Origin: Flavobacterium sp. N502536
GTDB taxonomy: Bacteria > Bacteroidota > Bacteroidia > Flavobacteriales > Flavobacteriaceae
Direction of reading: 5' to 3'
Length of the DNA: 64,000 nt
Assembly: GCF_025947345.1 (NCBI RefSeq)
Contig: NZ_CP110011.1
Span: 2,170,001-2,234,000, forward strand
Shown: in pieces, positions 8,106-17,002 of the stretch
Numbering within the stretch: position 1 is the first letter of the stretch
Layout of the letters: the number at the start of each line of letters is the position of its first letter
Position numbers and translations under genes: made by a program
Notes under the pieces: generated by a model
The model's database searches: none
What the model saw: only the letters and a program-made list of their open reading frames with translations
What the model was told of the DNA's origin: nothing

Positions 8106-10145
8106 TTATTCAGTTAAAGAATAGAATCCCTTTTCGGCTGTAGCATGAAAAGGGATCTTTTTTTTAGTACAGCTGCCTTTCCAGATTTTCTGGATAACGT
8201 AAGTATTCGATCCGTCTGCGATTATAATTTTCGGATGTACCATTTCTAAAACGCGATCTAAGTTTATTTTCGGAGATTGGACCAATAGCAGTATGTCCGG
8301 TTGAATTTTACTTTCATAAACTCCGGAACTATCGATGACTAAGATTTTTTTGCCGTTAAAAAACAGCATGTTTTTCATCTTGTCGGTAGTGTTTAGTTTG
8401 CCGAAGTTTCCCACCAAATAAGAGTTCAGAAGGGTTACTTCTGACTTTTGAAGCAGTACAGTATCATTTGAATACACCTTGATAGCGCTGCCTTTTCTTT
8501 CCGAAATTAGAGAGCTTTTCTTGAGGTGGTAGACAATCATCTCTTGTTGGGTCTCTGTTTCTCTTTTGGTATAAAGTAAAGAAATTTGAAACGTGATAAT
8601 AGAAATCAGTACAGCAAACGTCGTAGTATAATTGATTTTCCTACCCAAAATAGTGGCTGCAACAACGACAAAATAAGAAGAAATCAAAAGGTAGAAGTTA
8701 AAGCTAATATCGCGTACAACAAACCATTCAAGTGAAGCAATGTGATGAATCGTAAGGTTTAAAAGGAAAATACTTTTTTCGAATATCTCAATTAAAAATA
8801 AAGGAGGAGGGAGAAAAATGGCAAGAAAGAGGAGGATAATTCCGGCGATCATGATAAAAGACAAAATTGGAATTACAACAATATTGGTCACAAAAAACAA
8901 ACCCGGAAACTGATGAAAGTAATACAAACAGAGCGGTAAGGTACCTATCTGAGCAGCAAAGGAAACGGTTAGCGCATTCCAGAGGAATTTTGAAATTTGG
9001 AGTTTTGGAGACCACATACTTTTTAACAAAGGCTGCAGCCAAAAAATAAAAAACAAGGCGAGATAACTGAGCTGAAAACCAACATCAAACAAAAAATACG
9101 GTTCGAAAAGCAGAATTAAAAGCAAAGAAACCATTAAAGTGTGGTAAACACTGCCCGCTCTTCTAAGATGGTTAGCCACAGCAAGAAAGGAAAACATAAC
9201 AACCGAGCGCAATACCGACGGAGACAACCCCGAGAGTACCGCAAAAAGAGAAAGTGCCAGCAGGATCGAAACTAATTTTAATAAAGAACCTTTTCGGGTA
9301 TTGGGAACCGGTTTTAGAATAAAATGGATAAACAGCATGATAAAACCAACATGCAGCCCGGAAACAGACAAAATGTGCGTGGCTCCTGAGAATTGATAAT
9401 CCTGAATAAGATCGTTTGAAATTTCTTGCCGTTGCCCCAAAATAAGCGCAAGTGCCACATTCATTTCCGTTTGATTAAAACCAGCCTTTTTCAGATTGTT
9501 ATAAATTCTGGAATGCAGGCGGCCCGAATAGTACCAAATGTCCTTTTGAAGTTTTTGGCTCACCGAAATTTCTGCTGTATGAAGATATACCTGAGCATAA
9601 GTCTGTTTGTCCGTAAGGTACTTTTTATAGTCAAACTGATTTGGGTTTTTATTTGAGTTATTGCGTTGTAAAATGGTTTTCGCTTTTAGGATTTGTCCAA
9701 TAATAATGGGCTTTGTCGTGCTGTCCTTTTGAATGTTTACGAGAATTTTTCCAGAGAAATTCCTGTTGTTGATGGTTTTAACTAGGGCAGTATAGCGATC
9801 GTTGTAGGCATTGCTTTTTAGTTTTTCGCGTATGACAAAAGTAATAGTCTGAGGTGCGGTAAAAGCTTCCCTGTTGTGCGTATAATTGGATTTTTGCAGC
9901 CATTCGGTGTGGAATAAAAGTGTTGCAGCACCCATAAAAAATGAAACCCAATAAGTGCTTATCCCGAAGAGTATCGACAGCTTTTTATGTTTTATAATAG
10001 AAAAATAAACCAGTAAAAAAAGACTAAAACCAATGAGAAAGCCTGAGACCACCACCTGGAATGTTGGTACACCGTAATACGAAACCAAAATACCGCAAAT
10101 AAACCAGAGGGTAATTTTAGTCAAAGGAAAATCTAATACTTTCAT
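8106..10145 (-). CDS. comEC: ComEC/Rec2 family competence DNA-uptake membrane protein
   Basis: A 679-residue polytopic protein of the ComEC/Rec2 family, which forms the inner-membrane channel for single-stranded DNA in natural transformation. An N-terminal membrane and OB-like region (DUF4131 type, about 1-200) is followed by the Competence domain with the signature LALILGQRQEIS and SGATHILSVSGLHVGFIMLF, then many membrane helices, then a short degenerate metallo-beta-lactamase-like tail (about 540-679). It is last in a minus-strand series surE-lpxB-nlpC-comEC, 46 bases after the NlpC/P60 gene. The last ~17 codons overlap a terminator used by the converging thioredoxin paralogue. Whether the strain is competent cannot be told from this gene. 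Confidence 0.9.
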   Translation of the reverse strand: MKVLDFPLTKITLWFICGILVSYYGVPTFQVVVSGFLIGFSLFLLVYFSIIKHKKLSILFGISTYWVSFFMGAATLLFHTEWLQKSNYTHNREAFTAPQTITFVIREKLKSNAYNDRYTALVKTINNRNFSGKILVNIQKDSTTKPIIIGQILKAKTILQRNNSNKNPNQFDYKKYLTDKQTYAQVYLHTAEISVSQKLQKDIWYYSGRLHSRIYNNLKKAGFNQTEMNVALALILGQRQEISNDLIQDYQFSGATHILSVSGLHVGFIMLFIHFILKPVPNTRKGSLLKLVSILLALSLFAVLSGLSPSVLRSVVMFSFLAVANHLRRAGSVYHTLMVSLLLILLFEPYFLFDVGFQLSYLALFFIFWLQPLLKSMWSPKLQISKFLWNALTVSFAAQIGTLPLCLYYFHQFPGLFFVTNIVVIPILSFIMIAGIILLFLAIFLPPPLFLIEIFEKSIFLLNLTIHHIASLEWFVVRDISFNFYLLISSYFVVVAATILGRKINYTTTFAVLISIITFQISLLYTKRETETQQEMIVYHLKKSSLISERKGSAIKVYSNDTVLLQKSEVTLLNSYLVGNFGKLNTTDKMKNMLFFNGKKILVIDSSGVYESKIQPDILLLVQSPKINLDRVLEMVHPKIIIADGSNTYVIQKIWKGSCTKKKIPFHATAEKGFYSLTE
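8126..8165 (+). terminator. Terminator of thioredoxin paralogue 2, inside comEC
   Basis: Perfect 10-bp stem ATCCCTTTTC (8126-8135) / GAAAAGGGAT (8147-8156), 11-base loop, then CTTTTTTTTTA. It reads correctly for the plus-strand gene ending at 8017 and lies within the coding end of comEC on the other strand. Confidence 0.8.
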
Positions 10146-10191
10146 AAGTTAAAAGTATTAAATTATTTGTAAGAAAAAGAATGTGATTTTA

Positions 10192-10677
10192 TTATTCGAT
10201 TACCCTGTTGATTTGAGTAAATGAATTTTGATAATAAGCTTCCTTGGTTGATGAAATGATCACTCCTTTTGACGTGGAAGAATGAACAAATTTAATTTCG
10301 TCCGACTTTACTTCTACAATCAGTCCAACATGATTAATTTGTTTACTTCTGTTGGTTTTAAAGAAAATTAAATCGCCTTTCCGGGCATCGTTAAACTTAA
10401 TTACCCTGCCCACTTTGGCCTGTTCAAAAGAATTTCGGGGTAGTTTTATATTTTCTGATTCAAAGGTGGTAAATACCAATCCCGAGCAGTCATAACCACT
10501 TTTTGTGGTACCGCCCGCTTTGTACCGTACCCCGATATTGTCAGTTGCGTGCTCAATTAAATGAGTAACAGTATACTTGTTCTCACGCTTCGTTTCCTTA
10601 TTGCTCACCGCTGTTGAAGCCGATTTACAAGAAGCAAGAAGGACGATGACGAGTAGTAAAAGAGCTGCTTTTTTCAA
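10192..10677 (-). CDS. NlpC/P60 family peptidoglycan endopeptidase lipoprotein
   Basis: A 161-residue C40 peptidase that should cut the peptide stems of peptidoglycan. The N terminus is a lipoprotein signal with the lipobox LLASC (Cys17). The catalytic Cys64 is in GYDCSGLVF, with His116 in NHVGLIVE and His132 in FVHSST, so the triad is complete. There is no SH3 or LysM domain, so it is a minimal NlpC/P60 unit like Spr/MepS. It lies 12 bases after lpxB and 46 before comEC, which suggests one transcript. Membrane anchoring is inferred from the lipobox. Confidence 0.92.
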   Translation of the reverse strand: MKKAALLLLVIVLLASCKSASTAVSNKETKRENKYTVTHLIEHATDNIGVRYKAGGTTKSGYDCSGLVFTTFESENIKLPRNSFEQAKVGRVIKFNDARKGDLIFFKTNRSKQINHVGLIVEVKSDEIKFVHSSTSKGVIISSTKEAYYQNSFTQINRVIE

Positions 10678-10689
10678 ATCAAAAAGGGA

Positions 10690-11808
10690 TTAAACGTTTT
10701 TTAAATCAGCAACAATAAGTTTTGCCGTTTTTTTACTGGCGCCTATTCCGCCTAGTTTTTGCTCCAGGATGTCGTAATTTTTCAGCAATTTTTCACGATA
10801 ATCAGGAGTTAGCAATTTCTGCAGTTCTTCTTTAATTCGTTTGGTATTGCATTCATCCTGAATTAATTCTGTAACCACTTCTTTATCCATGATTAAATTA
10901 ACAAGCGAAATGTATTTTAGCGTAATGATGCGTTTTGCAATCTGATAGGAAATAGCGCTTCCTTTGTAACAAACAACTTCAGGAACTTTAAAAAGAGCCG
11001 TTTCCAGAGTAGCCGTTCCGGAGGTTACCAGAGCTGCCGTTGAAGAACGCAACAAATCGTAAGTTTTGTTCGAAATAAATTTGATGTTTTTATTGCTGAT
11101 GAATTGCTGATAAAACTCAAAATCCTGACTTGGAGCGCCTGCAATTACAAATTCATAGTCCTGAAAATCATCAACGACACTAAGCATAACACTCAGCATT
11201 TTTGTAATTTCCTGTTGACGGCTTCCGGGCAGCACTGCGATAATTGGTTTTTCTCCCAATTGGTTGTCTTTTCTGAAGGTTGTTTCGTCAAATGAAGGCT
11301 GATTCTGAATCGCATCAATTAGAGGATGTCCCACAAAATCAACCGGAAAATGATGCTTGTCTTCGTAAAAACTTTTTTCGAAAGGCAAGATCACAAACAT
11401 CTTGTCGATATCCTGTTTGATTGCCTTAATACGGTTTTCTTTCCACGCCCAGATTTGTGGCGAAATATAATAATGCGTCTTGTAATGCAAAGCTTTGGCC
11501 CATTTGGCAATGCGCATATTAAAACCCGGATAGTCTATAAAGATCAGAACATCAGGCTGGAAAGCGGTAATGTCTTTTTTGCAAATTTTAATATTGTTTA
11601 AAATCGTTTTCAAATTGAAAAGAACTTCAACAAACCCCATGAAAGCCAGTTCGCGGTAATGTTTGACCAGAGTTCCACCGGCTTTTTGCATTAAATCACC
11701 ACCCCAAAATCTAATTTCTGCCTGAGGATCTTCCTCGTATAAGGCTTTCATTAAATTAGAACCATGTAAATCTCCTGACGCTTCACCAGCTATTATGTAG
11801 TATTTCAT
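10690..11808 (-). CDS. lpxB: Lipid-A-disaccharide synthase
   Basis: A 372-residue GT19 glycosyltransferase that joins UDP-2,3-diacylglucosamine to lipid X to give the lipid A disaccharide. It starts with MKYYIIAGEASGDLHGSNLM and carries SPQIWAWKENRIKAIK and VLPGSRQQEI, all typical of LpxB. The length matches the family. It acts at the inner face of the inner membrane. A TAnnTTTG element lies in the 144-base gap after surE, so it probably has its own promoter as well as readthrough, and it is followed closely by the NlpC/P60 gene. Confidence 0.96.
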   Translation of the reverse strand: MKYYIIAGEASGDLHGSNLMKALYEEDPQAEIRFWGGDLMQKAGGTLVKHYRELAFMGFVEVLFNLKTILNNIKICKKDITAFQPDVLIFIDYPGFNMRIAKWAKALHYKTHYYISPQIWAWKENRIKAIKQDIDKMFVILPFEKSFYEDKHHFPVDFVGHPLIDAIQNQPSFDETTFRKDNQLGEKPIIAVLPGSRQQEITKMLSVMLSVVDDFQDYEFVIAGAPSQDFEFYQQFISNKNIKFISNKTYDLLRSSTAALVTSGTATLETALFKVPEVVCYKGSAISYQIAKRIITLKYISLVNLIMDKEVVTELIQDECNTKRIKEELQKLLTPDYREKLLKNYDILEQKLGGIGASKKTAKLIVADLKNV

Positions 11809-11864
11809 ATTGATTTTTTTGAAAGTGTGTTTCCAACTTTACACACAAAAGAATTTTTGCAGCA

Positions 11865-11872
11865 CAAAGATA
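11865..11872 (-). promoter_or_regulatory. TAnnTTTG -7 element upstream of lpxB
   Basis: On the minus strand this reads TATCTTTG, an exact match, 56 bases before the lpxB ATG. A TTTG lies 13 bases further upstream, shorter than usual -33 spacing. Confidence 0.4.
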
Positions 11873-11952
11873 AGATTTAAATAAACAAAGTTGAAATCGC
11901 CGGAACAATGACTGTCAAAACAATACCTCTAGCCCTAAATTCGCGGTTTTTT

Positions 11953-12732
11953 TTATTCGTTTAATTTCCACGTATTGAGCTGTTGCATAGTATGATGTGC
12001 AGTTAAATCAAATTGCACCGGAACAACCGAAATATATCCGTTTTCTAAGGCCCATTCATCGGTATCCTCGCCCTGATCTTCGTTGGTGAATTTTCCGGTA
12101 AGCCAGTAATAATCTTTCCCGAATGGAGTTTGTCTTTTGTCAAACTTCTGTGCGTAGTAGGCTTTCGCCTGACGACAAATTTTTATTCCTTTAATTTCTT
12201 CTTCTTTTAATTTTGGAAAATTTACATTTAAAACCACGCCCGGCGGCAGCTTGTTTTCCAGTGTTTCCAAAGTAATCTTTCTAACGAACGACTTGATCGG
12301 TTCAAAATCGGCATTCCAGTCAAAATCCAGTAAAGAAAAACCAATTGCCTGAATGCCTTCTATTCCGGCCTCTACAGCAGCGCTCATCGTACCTGAATAA
12401 ATGACATTAATAGACGAATTCGATCCGTGATTAATTCCCGAAACACACAAGTCCGGTTTTCTTTTTAAAATTTCATTTACCGCCAGTTTGACACAGTCTA
12501 CAGGGGTTCCGGAGCAGCTGTATTCGGTTACCACGTCTTCTTCTTTAGAAATTTTGTCAAGAAACAGCGTATTGTTTATCGTGATGGCATGGCCCATGGC
12601 ACTCTGGGGTTTGTCCGGTGCCACCACCACTACTTCGCCAATCGTTTCCATTACACTTATTAAAGCTCTGATTCCGGGAGCTAAAATGCCATCATCGTTG
12701 GTAACTAATATTAGGGGTTTCTCATTTTTCAT
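11953..12732 (-). CDS. surE: 5'/3'-nucleotidase SurE
   Basis: A 259-residue metal-dependent nucleotidase that dephosphorylates nucleoside monophosphates. The metal-binding TNDDGI motif is at the N terminus (ILVTNDDGILAPGIRAL), followed by PDKPQSAMGHAIT and the SGINHGSNSSINVIYSGTMSAAVEA block, all diagnostic. Length is normal. It is first in the surE-lpxB-nlpC-comEC series, and a TAnnTTTG element lies 33 bases upstream. Confidence 0.96.
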   Translation of the reverse strand: MKNEKPLILVTNDDGILAPGIRALISVMETIGEVVVVAPDKPQSAMGHAITINNTLFLDKISKEEDVVTEYSCSGTPVDCVKLAVNEILKRKPDLCVSGINHGSNSSINVIYSGTMSAAVEAGIEGIQAIGFSLLDFDWNADFEPIKSFVRKITLETLENKLPPGVVLNVNFPKLKEEEIKGIKICRQAKAYYAQKFDKRQTPFGKDYYWLTGKFTNEDQGEDTDEWALENGYISVVPVQFDLTAHHTMQQLNTWKLNE

Positions 12733-12765
12733 GCTAAAATCGTAAGGTTATATAAGGGTATTAAG

Positions 12766-12773
12766 CAAATGTA
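12766..12773 (-). promoter_or_regulatory. TAnnTTTG -7 element upstream of surE
   Basis: TACATTTG on the minus strand, 33 bases before the surE start codon. No convincing -33 TTG at the usual spacing. Confidence 0.35.
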
Positions 12774-12933
12774 GTGACAGATTTTGGTAGAATACGAACA
12801 AATAAACCAAAATTTGTCAACTAATTTGAAGAACATTTTTGCGCATCAAACATTTTTATATCTTTAACAAAAAATTATAGCGGGCTTGGCTTTATTGGCA
12901 CAGTTTTTACCGTAACTTAGATTAAAAAATTTG

Positions 12934-15117
12934 ATGAATGCTATTATTAAGTTTATGAAAAGAAATTATAAAATACTTATAGCCGTATTATGCTTGTCAT
13001 TGACTTTGTTTGCTTTTAAGATAAATGCAGACAAATCAGTAGATCCGGACCCGAATAGAGATAAAACACTTTTGGAATTATTAGCATTTGTTATTGAAAA
13101 AGGACACTACAGTCCGGCAGAAATAAATGACGAGTTTTCTAAAGGAATTTTTAAAGATTATATCGAAGCATTAGACCCTTCAAAAAGATTCTTTTTGCAA
13201 TCTGATATTGATGAATTCAAACAATATGAGTTGCAATTAGACGATCAGTTTTTGAATAAAGATTTAACGTTTTTCAATCTTACTTATACAAGATTGATGA
13301 AACGAATGGAAGAAAGCAAAAAACGTTATAAGACTATTTTAGCACAGCCTTTCAACTACGATGTGGATGAAACTTTTAATGCGGATTATGATAAACTGCC
13401 GTATGCAAAAAATACAGCAGAGATTAACGAAAGATGGAGAAAACAAATTAAATTGTCTACCCTTTCTTCATTGGTAACCAAACAAAAATTAGAAGAAGAT
13501 AAAAAGAAAACAGATCCTAATTATAAGGAGAAAACTTTTGAAACTTTAGAAAAAGAAACTCGTGAAAGTTCATTAAAATCTTTAGACGACAACTTTAGTT
13601 TGATTAAAGATCTGAACAAAGAAGATTGGTTTTCAGTATATGTAAACTCAATCATGACGCGTTTTGATCCGCACACCAGTTATTTTGCACCGGAAGATAA
13701 AGACCGTTTTGATGTTAACATCAGTGGAAAATTAGAAGGTATTGGAGCAAGACTGACCAAGAAAAATGATTTCACTCAAATCGATGAGTTAATTTCAGGA
13801 GGTCCGGCATGGAAAGGAAAACAGCTTGAAGCCGGAGATTTAATTTTGAAAGTTGCACAAGGAAACGAAGAGCCTGTAGATGTCGTAGGAATGCGTTTGG
13901 ATGATGTTGTGAAAAAAATTAAAGGACACAAAGGAACTGAGGTTAAACTTACGGTTAAAAAAGTAGACGGTACGATTAAGATCATTTCTATCATCAGAGA
14001 TGTAGTTGAAATTGAAGAAACTTACGCTAAATCGAGTATTGTAGAAAGAAACGGTTTGAAATACGGAGTAATCTATTTACCTAAATTTTATATCGATTTT
14101 GAAAATAAAGACGGTCGTGATGCCGGGAAAGACATTGCTCTTGAAGTAGAAAGACTTAAAAAAGAAGATATAAACGGTATCGTGCTTGATGTGCGTGACG
14201 ATGGAGGTGGATCTTTATCAACTGTAGTGGATATTGCCGGATTGTTTATTGAAGAAGGACCAATCGTTCAGGTAAAATCGGCAGGAAAAAAGAAAGAAGT
14301 ACTATACGACAAAGATAAAAAAGTAGAGTGGGACGGTCCGTTAGTAATCATGGTAAACAGCTTCTCGGCTTCGGCTTCAGAAATTTTAGCTGCTGCAATT
14401 CAGGATTACAAACGTGGAGTGATCATCGGTAGTAAACAAACCTACGGAAAAGGAACAGTTCAAAATGTATTGGATCTAAATCAGTTTGTGCGTAACGCAA
14501 ATTATGGAGATCTGGGTGCTTTGAAAATTACAGGACAAAAGTTTTACAGAATCAATGGAGGTTCAACTCAGTTAGAAGGAGTTCATAGTGATGTGGTAAT
14601 GCCGGATCGTTATGCTTACTTAAAAATGGGAGAGCGCGATATTGACAATGCAATGCCTTGGGATAAAATAGATCCTGCTGATTACAGTACATGGCATTCA
14701 AATGGAAATTTCAACAAAGCAATTGAAAGCAGTAGAAACAGAATTGCTCAAAATGCGCAATTTAAATTAATTGAAGACAATGCAAAATGGATTGATGTTA
14801 AGAATAAAGAGAATACGTATAGCTTAAACATCAAAAGTTTCAAAGCGACTCAGGAGCAGGTAGAAAATGAAGGTAAAAAATACAAACCAATTTCTGATTA
14901 TAAAAACAGTCTGGTTTTTAAATCATTGCCTTACGAAGAGCTTGAAATGAAAAGCGATGCTACATTAAAAGAAAAAAGAGATGCCTGGCATCAGGCATTG
15001 TCTAAAGATGTTTATGTTGAAGAAGCATTGAATGTTTTAGATGATTTACAAGTTAAAAGTGTGGTAAAAAATACCAACACTACTAAAATCAAAAGAGATA
15101 AATTAGTAAAATCTTAG
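12934..15117 (+). CDS. prc: Tail-specific C-terminal processing protease (S41, Tsp/Prc family)
   Basis: A 727-residue S41 peptidase that degrades or trims periplasmic proteins from the C terminus. An N-terminal membrane or signal segment (about residues 8-22) precedes a Tsp-type N-terminal domain, a PDZ domain (about 255-345, GDLILKVAQG...GMRLDDVVKKIKG) and the protease domain. The Ser-Lys dyad is visible: Ser480 in SFSASASEI and Lys506 in QTYGKGTVQ, 26 apart as against 25 in E. coli Tsp. A C-terminal DUF3340-type region follows. I took the ATG at 12934; an in-frame TTG just before it and an ATG at 12955 are alternatives. A strong terminator follows. Confidence 0.95.
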   Translation: MNAIIKFMKRNYKILIAVLCLSLTLFAFKINADKSVDPDPNRDKTLLELLAFVIEKGHYSPAEINDEFSKGIFKDYIEALDPSKRFFLQSDIDEFKQYELQLDDQFLNKDLTFFNLTYTRLMKRMEESKKRYKTILAQPFNYDVDETFNADYDKLPYAKNTAEINERWRKQIKLSTLSSLVTKQKLEEDKKKTDPNYKEKTFETLEKETRESSLKSLDDNFSLIKDLNKEDWFSVYVNSIMTRFDPHTSYFAPEDKDRFDVNISGKLEGIGARLTKKNDFTQIDELISGGPAWKGKQLEAGDLILKVAQGNEEPVDVVGMRLDDVVKKIKGHKGTEVKLTVKKVDGTIKIISIIRDVVEIEETYAKSSIVERNGLKYGVIYLPKFYIDFENKDGRDAGKDIALEVERLKKEDINGIVLDVRDDGGGSLSTVVDIAGLFIEEGPIVQVKSAGKKKEVLYDKDKKVEWDGPLVIMVNSFSASASEILAAAIQDYKRGVIIGSKQTYGKGTVQNVLDLNQFVRNANYGDLGALKITGQKFYRINGGSTQLEGVHSDVVMPDRYAYLKMGERDIDNAMPWDKIDPADYSTWHSNGNFNKAIESSRNRIAQNAQFKLIEDNAKWIDVKNKENTYSLNIKSFKATQEQVENEGKKYKPISDYKNSLVFKSLPYEELEMKSDATLKEKRDAWHQALSKDVYVEEALNVLDDLQVKSVVKNTNTTKIKRDKLVKS

Positions 15118-15144
15118 TTCTTTAGAAGATTAATTTGTTAAGAA

Positions 15145-15182
15145 AACGCTCCAAAAAGTATATTTTTTGGAGCGTTTTTTTG
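15145..15182 (+). terminator. Rho-independent terminator after prc
   Basis: 13-bp stem AACGCTCCAAAAA (15145-15157) / TTTTTGGAGCGTT (15164-15176), 6-base loop and a T run. Confidence 0.88.
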
Positions 15183-15222
15183 TAATTTAACATACTTCTT
15201 AGGAACTAAATACTGAAAAAAA

Positions 15223-16005
15223 ATGAAAAACTATATCGTTTGGGGTGTATTGGGATTGGTATTGTTTTCGTGTAAAAAAGAAAGCAGCGAAAGTGAAAAA
15301 TTGCCTCAGCAGCAGCAGGCTCCGTTTGTTGCAAATCAAAGTAGTACAGACTCTACATTCACAGTCGCGTATTTGCCAACTTCTACCACCAAACAAATCG
15401 TAAAGCACAAATACTACACCTTGTCTTACAATGAAAAATTTGAACAGGCAGAGTGGGTTGCTTATGAATTAAAGAAAGAATATTTAAAAAATGCCGACTA
15501 TAAACGTCCTTATTTCATCGAAGATCCAAAAGTAACAACGGGTTCTGCCGATTGGAGGAATTATAAAAAATCGGGTTATGATAAAGGACATCTTTGTCCG
15601 GCCGGAGATATGGAGTTTAATGAGAGTGCTTACAACGATACATTTTACACCTCAAACATTTCACCTCAGGATCACGATTTCAATAGCGGAATCTGGAACA
15701 GATTAGAACAAAAAACACGTTACTGGGCTGAAAAGTACAAGGATGTTTATGTAGTGACAGGAGGGATTTTGAAAGATTCAGATAAAAAAATAGGAACAGA
15801 GAAAGTCGCTGTTCCTAAATATTTTTATAAAATCATTTTGGCTAAAACCGGAAAAGAGCATAAAGCAATCGCTTTTTTGGTTCCGAATGAGGATAGCGAT
15901 AAGTCACTTTATGATTTTGTAGTTCCGATCGAAACTCTTGAGAAAATGAGCGGAATTGATTTCTTTCCGAACGTCAAGAATTTAAAAACTAGTCAAAGCT
16001 TTTAA
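15223..16005 (+). CDS. DNA/RNA non-specific endonuclease (NUC family), lipoprotein
   Basis: A 260-residue His-Me finger nuclease of the NUC1 (Serratia nuclease) family. The catalytic motif appears as DKGHLCPAGDM (His of the family D-R-G-H), and the metal-binding Asn is in TSNISPQDHDFNSGIWNRLE. The N terminus (MKNYIVWGVLGLVLFSCKK) ends in a lipobox cysteine at residue 17, so it should be anchored to a membrane outside the cytoplasm. A Gln/Ser-rich linker precedes the domain. Likely use: scavenging or clearing extracellular nucleic acid. Its last 24 bases overlap the end of the converging rpe gene. Confidence 0.9.
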   Translation: MKNYIVWGVLGLVLFSCKKESSESEKLPQQQQAPFVANQSSTDSTFTVAYLPTSTTKQIVKHKYYTLSYNEKFEQAEWVAYELKKEYLKNADYKRPYFIEDPKVTTGSADWRNYKKSGYDKGHLCPAGDMEFNESAYNDTFYTSNISPQDHDFNSGIWNRLEQKTRYWAEKYKDVYVVTGGILKDSDKKIGTEKVAVPKYFYKIILAKTGKEHKAIAFLVPNEDSDKSLYDFVVPIETLEKMSGIDFFPNVKNLKTSQSF

Positions 16006-16644
16006 TTCAGCAATAGTCTGTGTTGGATTTTCGGCTTTAAATACAAAGCTTCCGGCAACCAAAACATCAGCGCCAGCCTCTACTAATTGTTTTGCATTTT
16101 TACTGGTAACACCACCGTCAATTTCAATAATTGTCGAAGCATTTTTACGCGTGATTAAGGCTTTTAACTTCTCTACTTTAGCATAAGTGTTTTCGATGAA
16201 CGACTGACCTCCAAAACCTGGATTTACACTCATAATACATACTAAGTCAATATCGTTGATTACATCTTCTAATAAATCAATATTAGTATGAGGGTTAATC
16301 GCTACTCCTGCCTTCATTCCTTCGGCTTTAATGGCCTGAAGTGTTCTGTGTAAATGGGTACAGGCTTCATAATGTACGCTTAAGATATTGGCACCCAAAT
16401 CGGCAAAAGTTTTGATGTATCGATCCGGATCAACAATCATCAAATGTACATCTATCGTTTTTTTAGCATGTCTTGAAATCGCTTCTAAAACCGGCATTCC
16501 GAAAGAAATATTCGGAACAAAAACTCCGTCCATAATATCAATATGAAACCAGTCGGCCTCGCTGTTATTTATCATTTCGATGTCGCGTTGTAAGTTAGCG
16601 AAATCAGCTGCAAGAACAGAAGGAGCAATAAGTGTATTCTTCAT
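15982..16644 (-). CDS. rpe: Ribulose-phosphate 3-epimerase
   Basis: A 220-residue TIM-barrel epimerase that interconverts ribulose-5-phosphate and xylulose-5-phosphate in the pentose phosphate pathway. Motifs: IAPSVLAADFANL at the N terminus, HIDIMDGVFVPNISFG, VHLMIVDP, MSVNPGFGGQSF, IEIDGGVTSKNA and VAGSFVF. The frame is open further upstream, but the ATG at 16644 is the right start: it places the conserved N terminus correctly and follows a promoter element by 29 bases. It converges with, and overlaps, the nuclease lipoprotein gene. Confidence 0.96.
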   Translation of the reverse strand: MKNTLIAPSVLAADFANLQRDIEMINNSEADWFHIDIMDGVFVPNISFGMPVLEAISRHAKKTIDVHLMIVDPDRYIKTFADLGANILSVHYEACTHLHRTLQAIKAEGMKAGVAINPHTNIDLLEDVINDIDLVCIMSVNPGFGGQSFIENTYAKVEKLKALITRKNASTIIEIDGGVTSKNAKQLVEAGADVLVAGSFVFKAENPTQTIAELKALTSF

Positions 16645-16673
16645 TGTGTAGTTGTGTGTTGTGTTATTTTTTG

Positions 16674-16681
16674 CAAAGATA
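16674..16681 (-). promoter_or_regulatory. TAnnTTTG promoter for rpe
   Basis: TATCTTTG on the minus strand, 29 bases before the ATG, with TTG at 16704-16706 giving a 22-base spacer, inside the known Flavobacterium range. This is one of the better two-part matches in the window. Confidence 0.6.
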
Positions 16682-16835
16682 ATTTTTTTAATTGCAAAGT
16701 TCACAAGGATTAACGCAAAGTTCTTTTGCAATGCTCATTAACTGCAGAAACAACAAAGAACAGGAGGATTAAGTGAGGTGAGAATTAAAATAAGGTACTC
16801 GTTTTATGGATAAACGACATCCTTCGAAATAGGGC

Positions 16836-16866
16836 AATAAAAAACTCCGGTAATCAGCCGGAGTTT
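16836..16866 (-). terminator. Rho-independent terminator downstream of the primary sigma factor
   Basis: 9-bp stem AAACTCCGG/CCGGAGTTT (16842-16850 and 16858-16866), loop of 7, and TTTTTTATT on the minus strand. Confidence 0.75.
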
Positions 16867-16942
16867 CAATCATCAATCAAAAAACGAACAGTCAATCAAA
16901 CTGTTGTTTGCTTTGGGGTCCAATATAGGCAGTTTTGCAATA

Positions 16943-16980
16943 AATTCCAAATTCCAACAAAATTATCGGAATTTGGAATT
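16943..16980. repeat. Perfect 13-bp inverted repeat after rpoD
   Basis: AATTCCAAATTCC (16943-16955) and GGAATTTGGAATT (16968-16980) are exact complements with a 12-base loop, starting 22 bases after the sigma-factor stop. No T run follows on either strand, so it is not an ordinary terminator; it may protect the mRNA 3' end. Confidence 0.75.
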
Positions 16981-17002
16981 GCTATAATTGGAACTATGGA
17001 TG

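Larger units (their letters stand above)
16645..17002. other. Intergenic region between rpe and rpoD
   Basis: 358 bases without a gene. It holds the rpe promoter element (16674-16681) and an AC-rich leader, an unassigned stretch at 16700-16835, the sigma-factor terminator (16836-16866) and a second 13-bp inverted repeat (16943-16980) just after the sigma-factor stop. Confidence 0.8.

Noticed and set aside
12931..12933. TTG start for prc
   Set aside because: An ATG follows in frame immediately; the family needs no extra residue.
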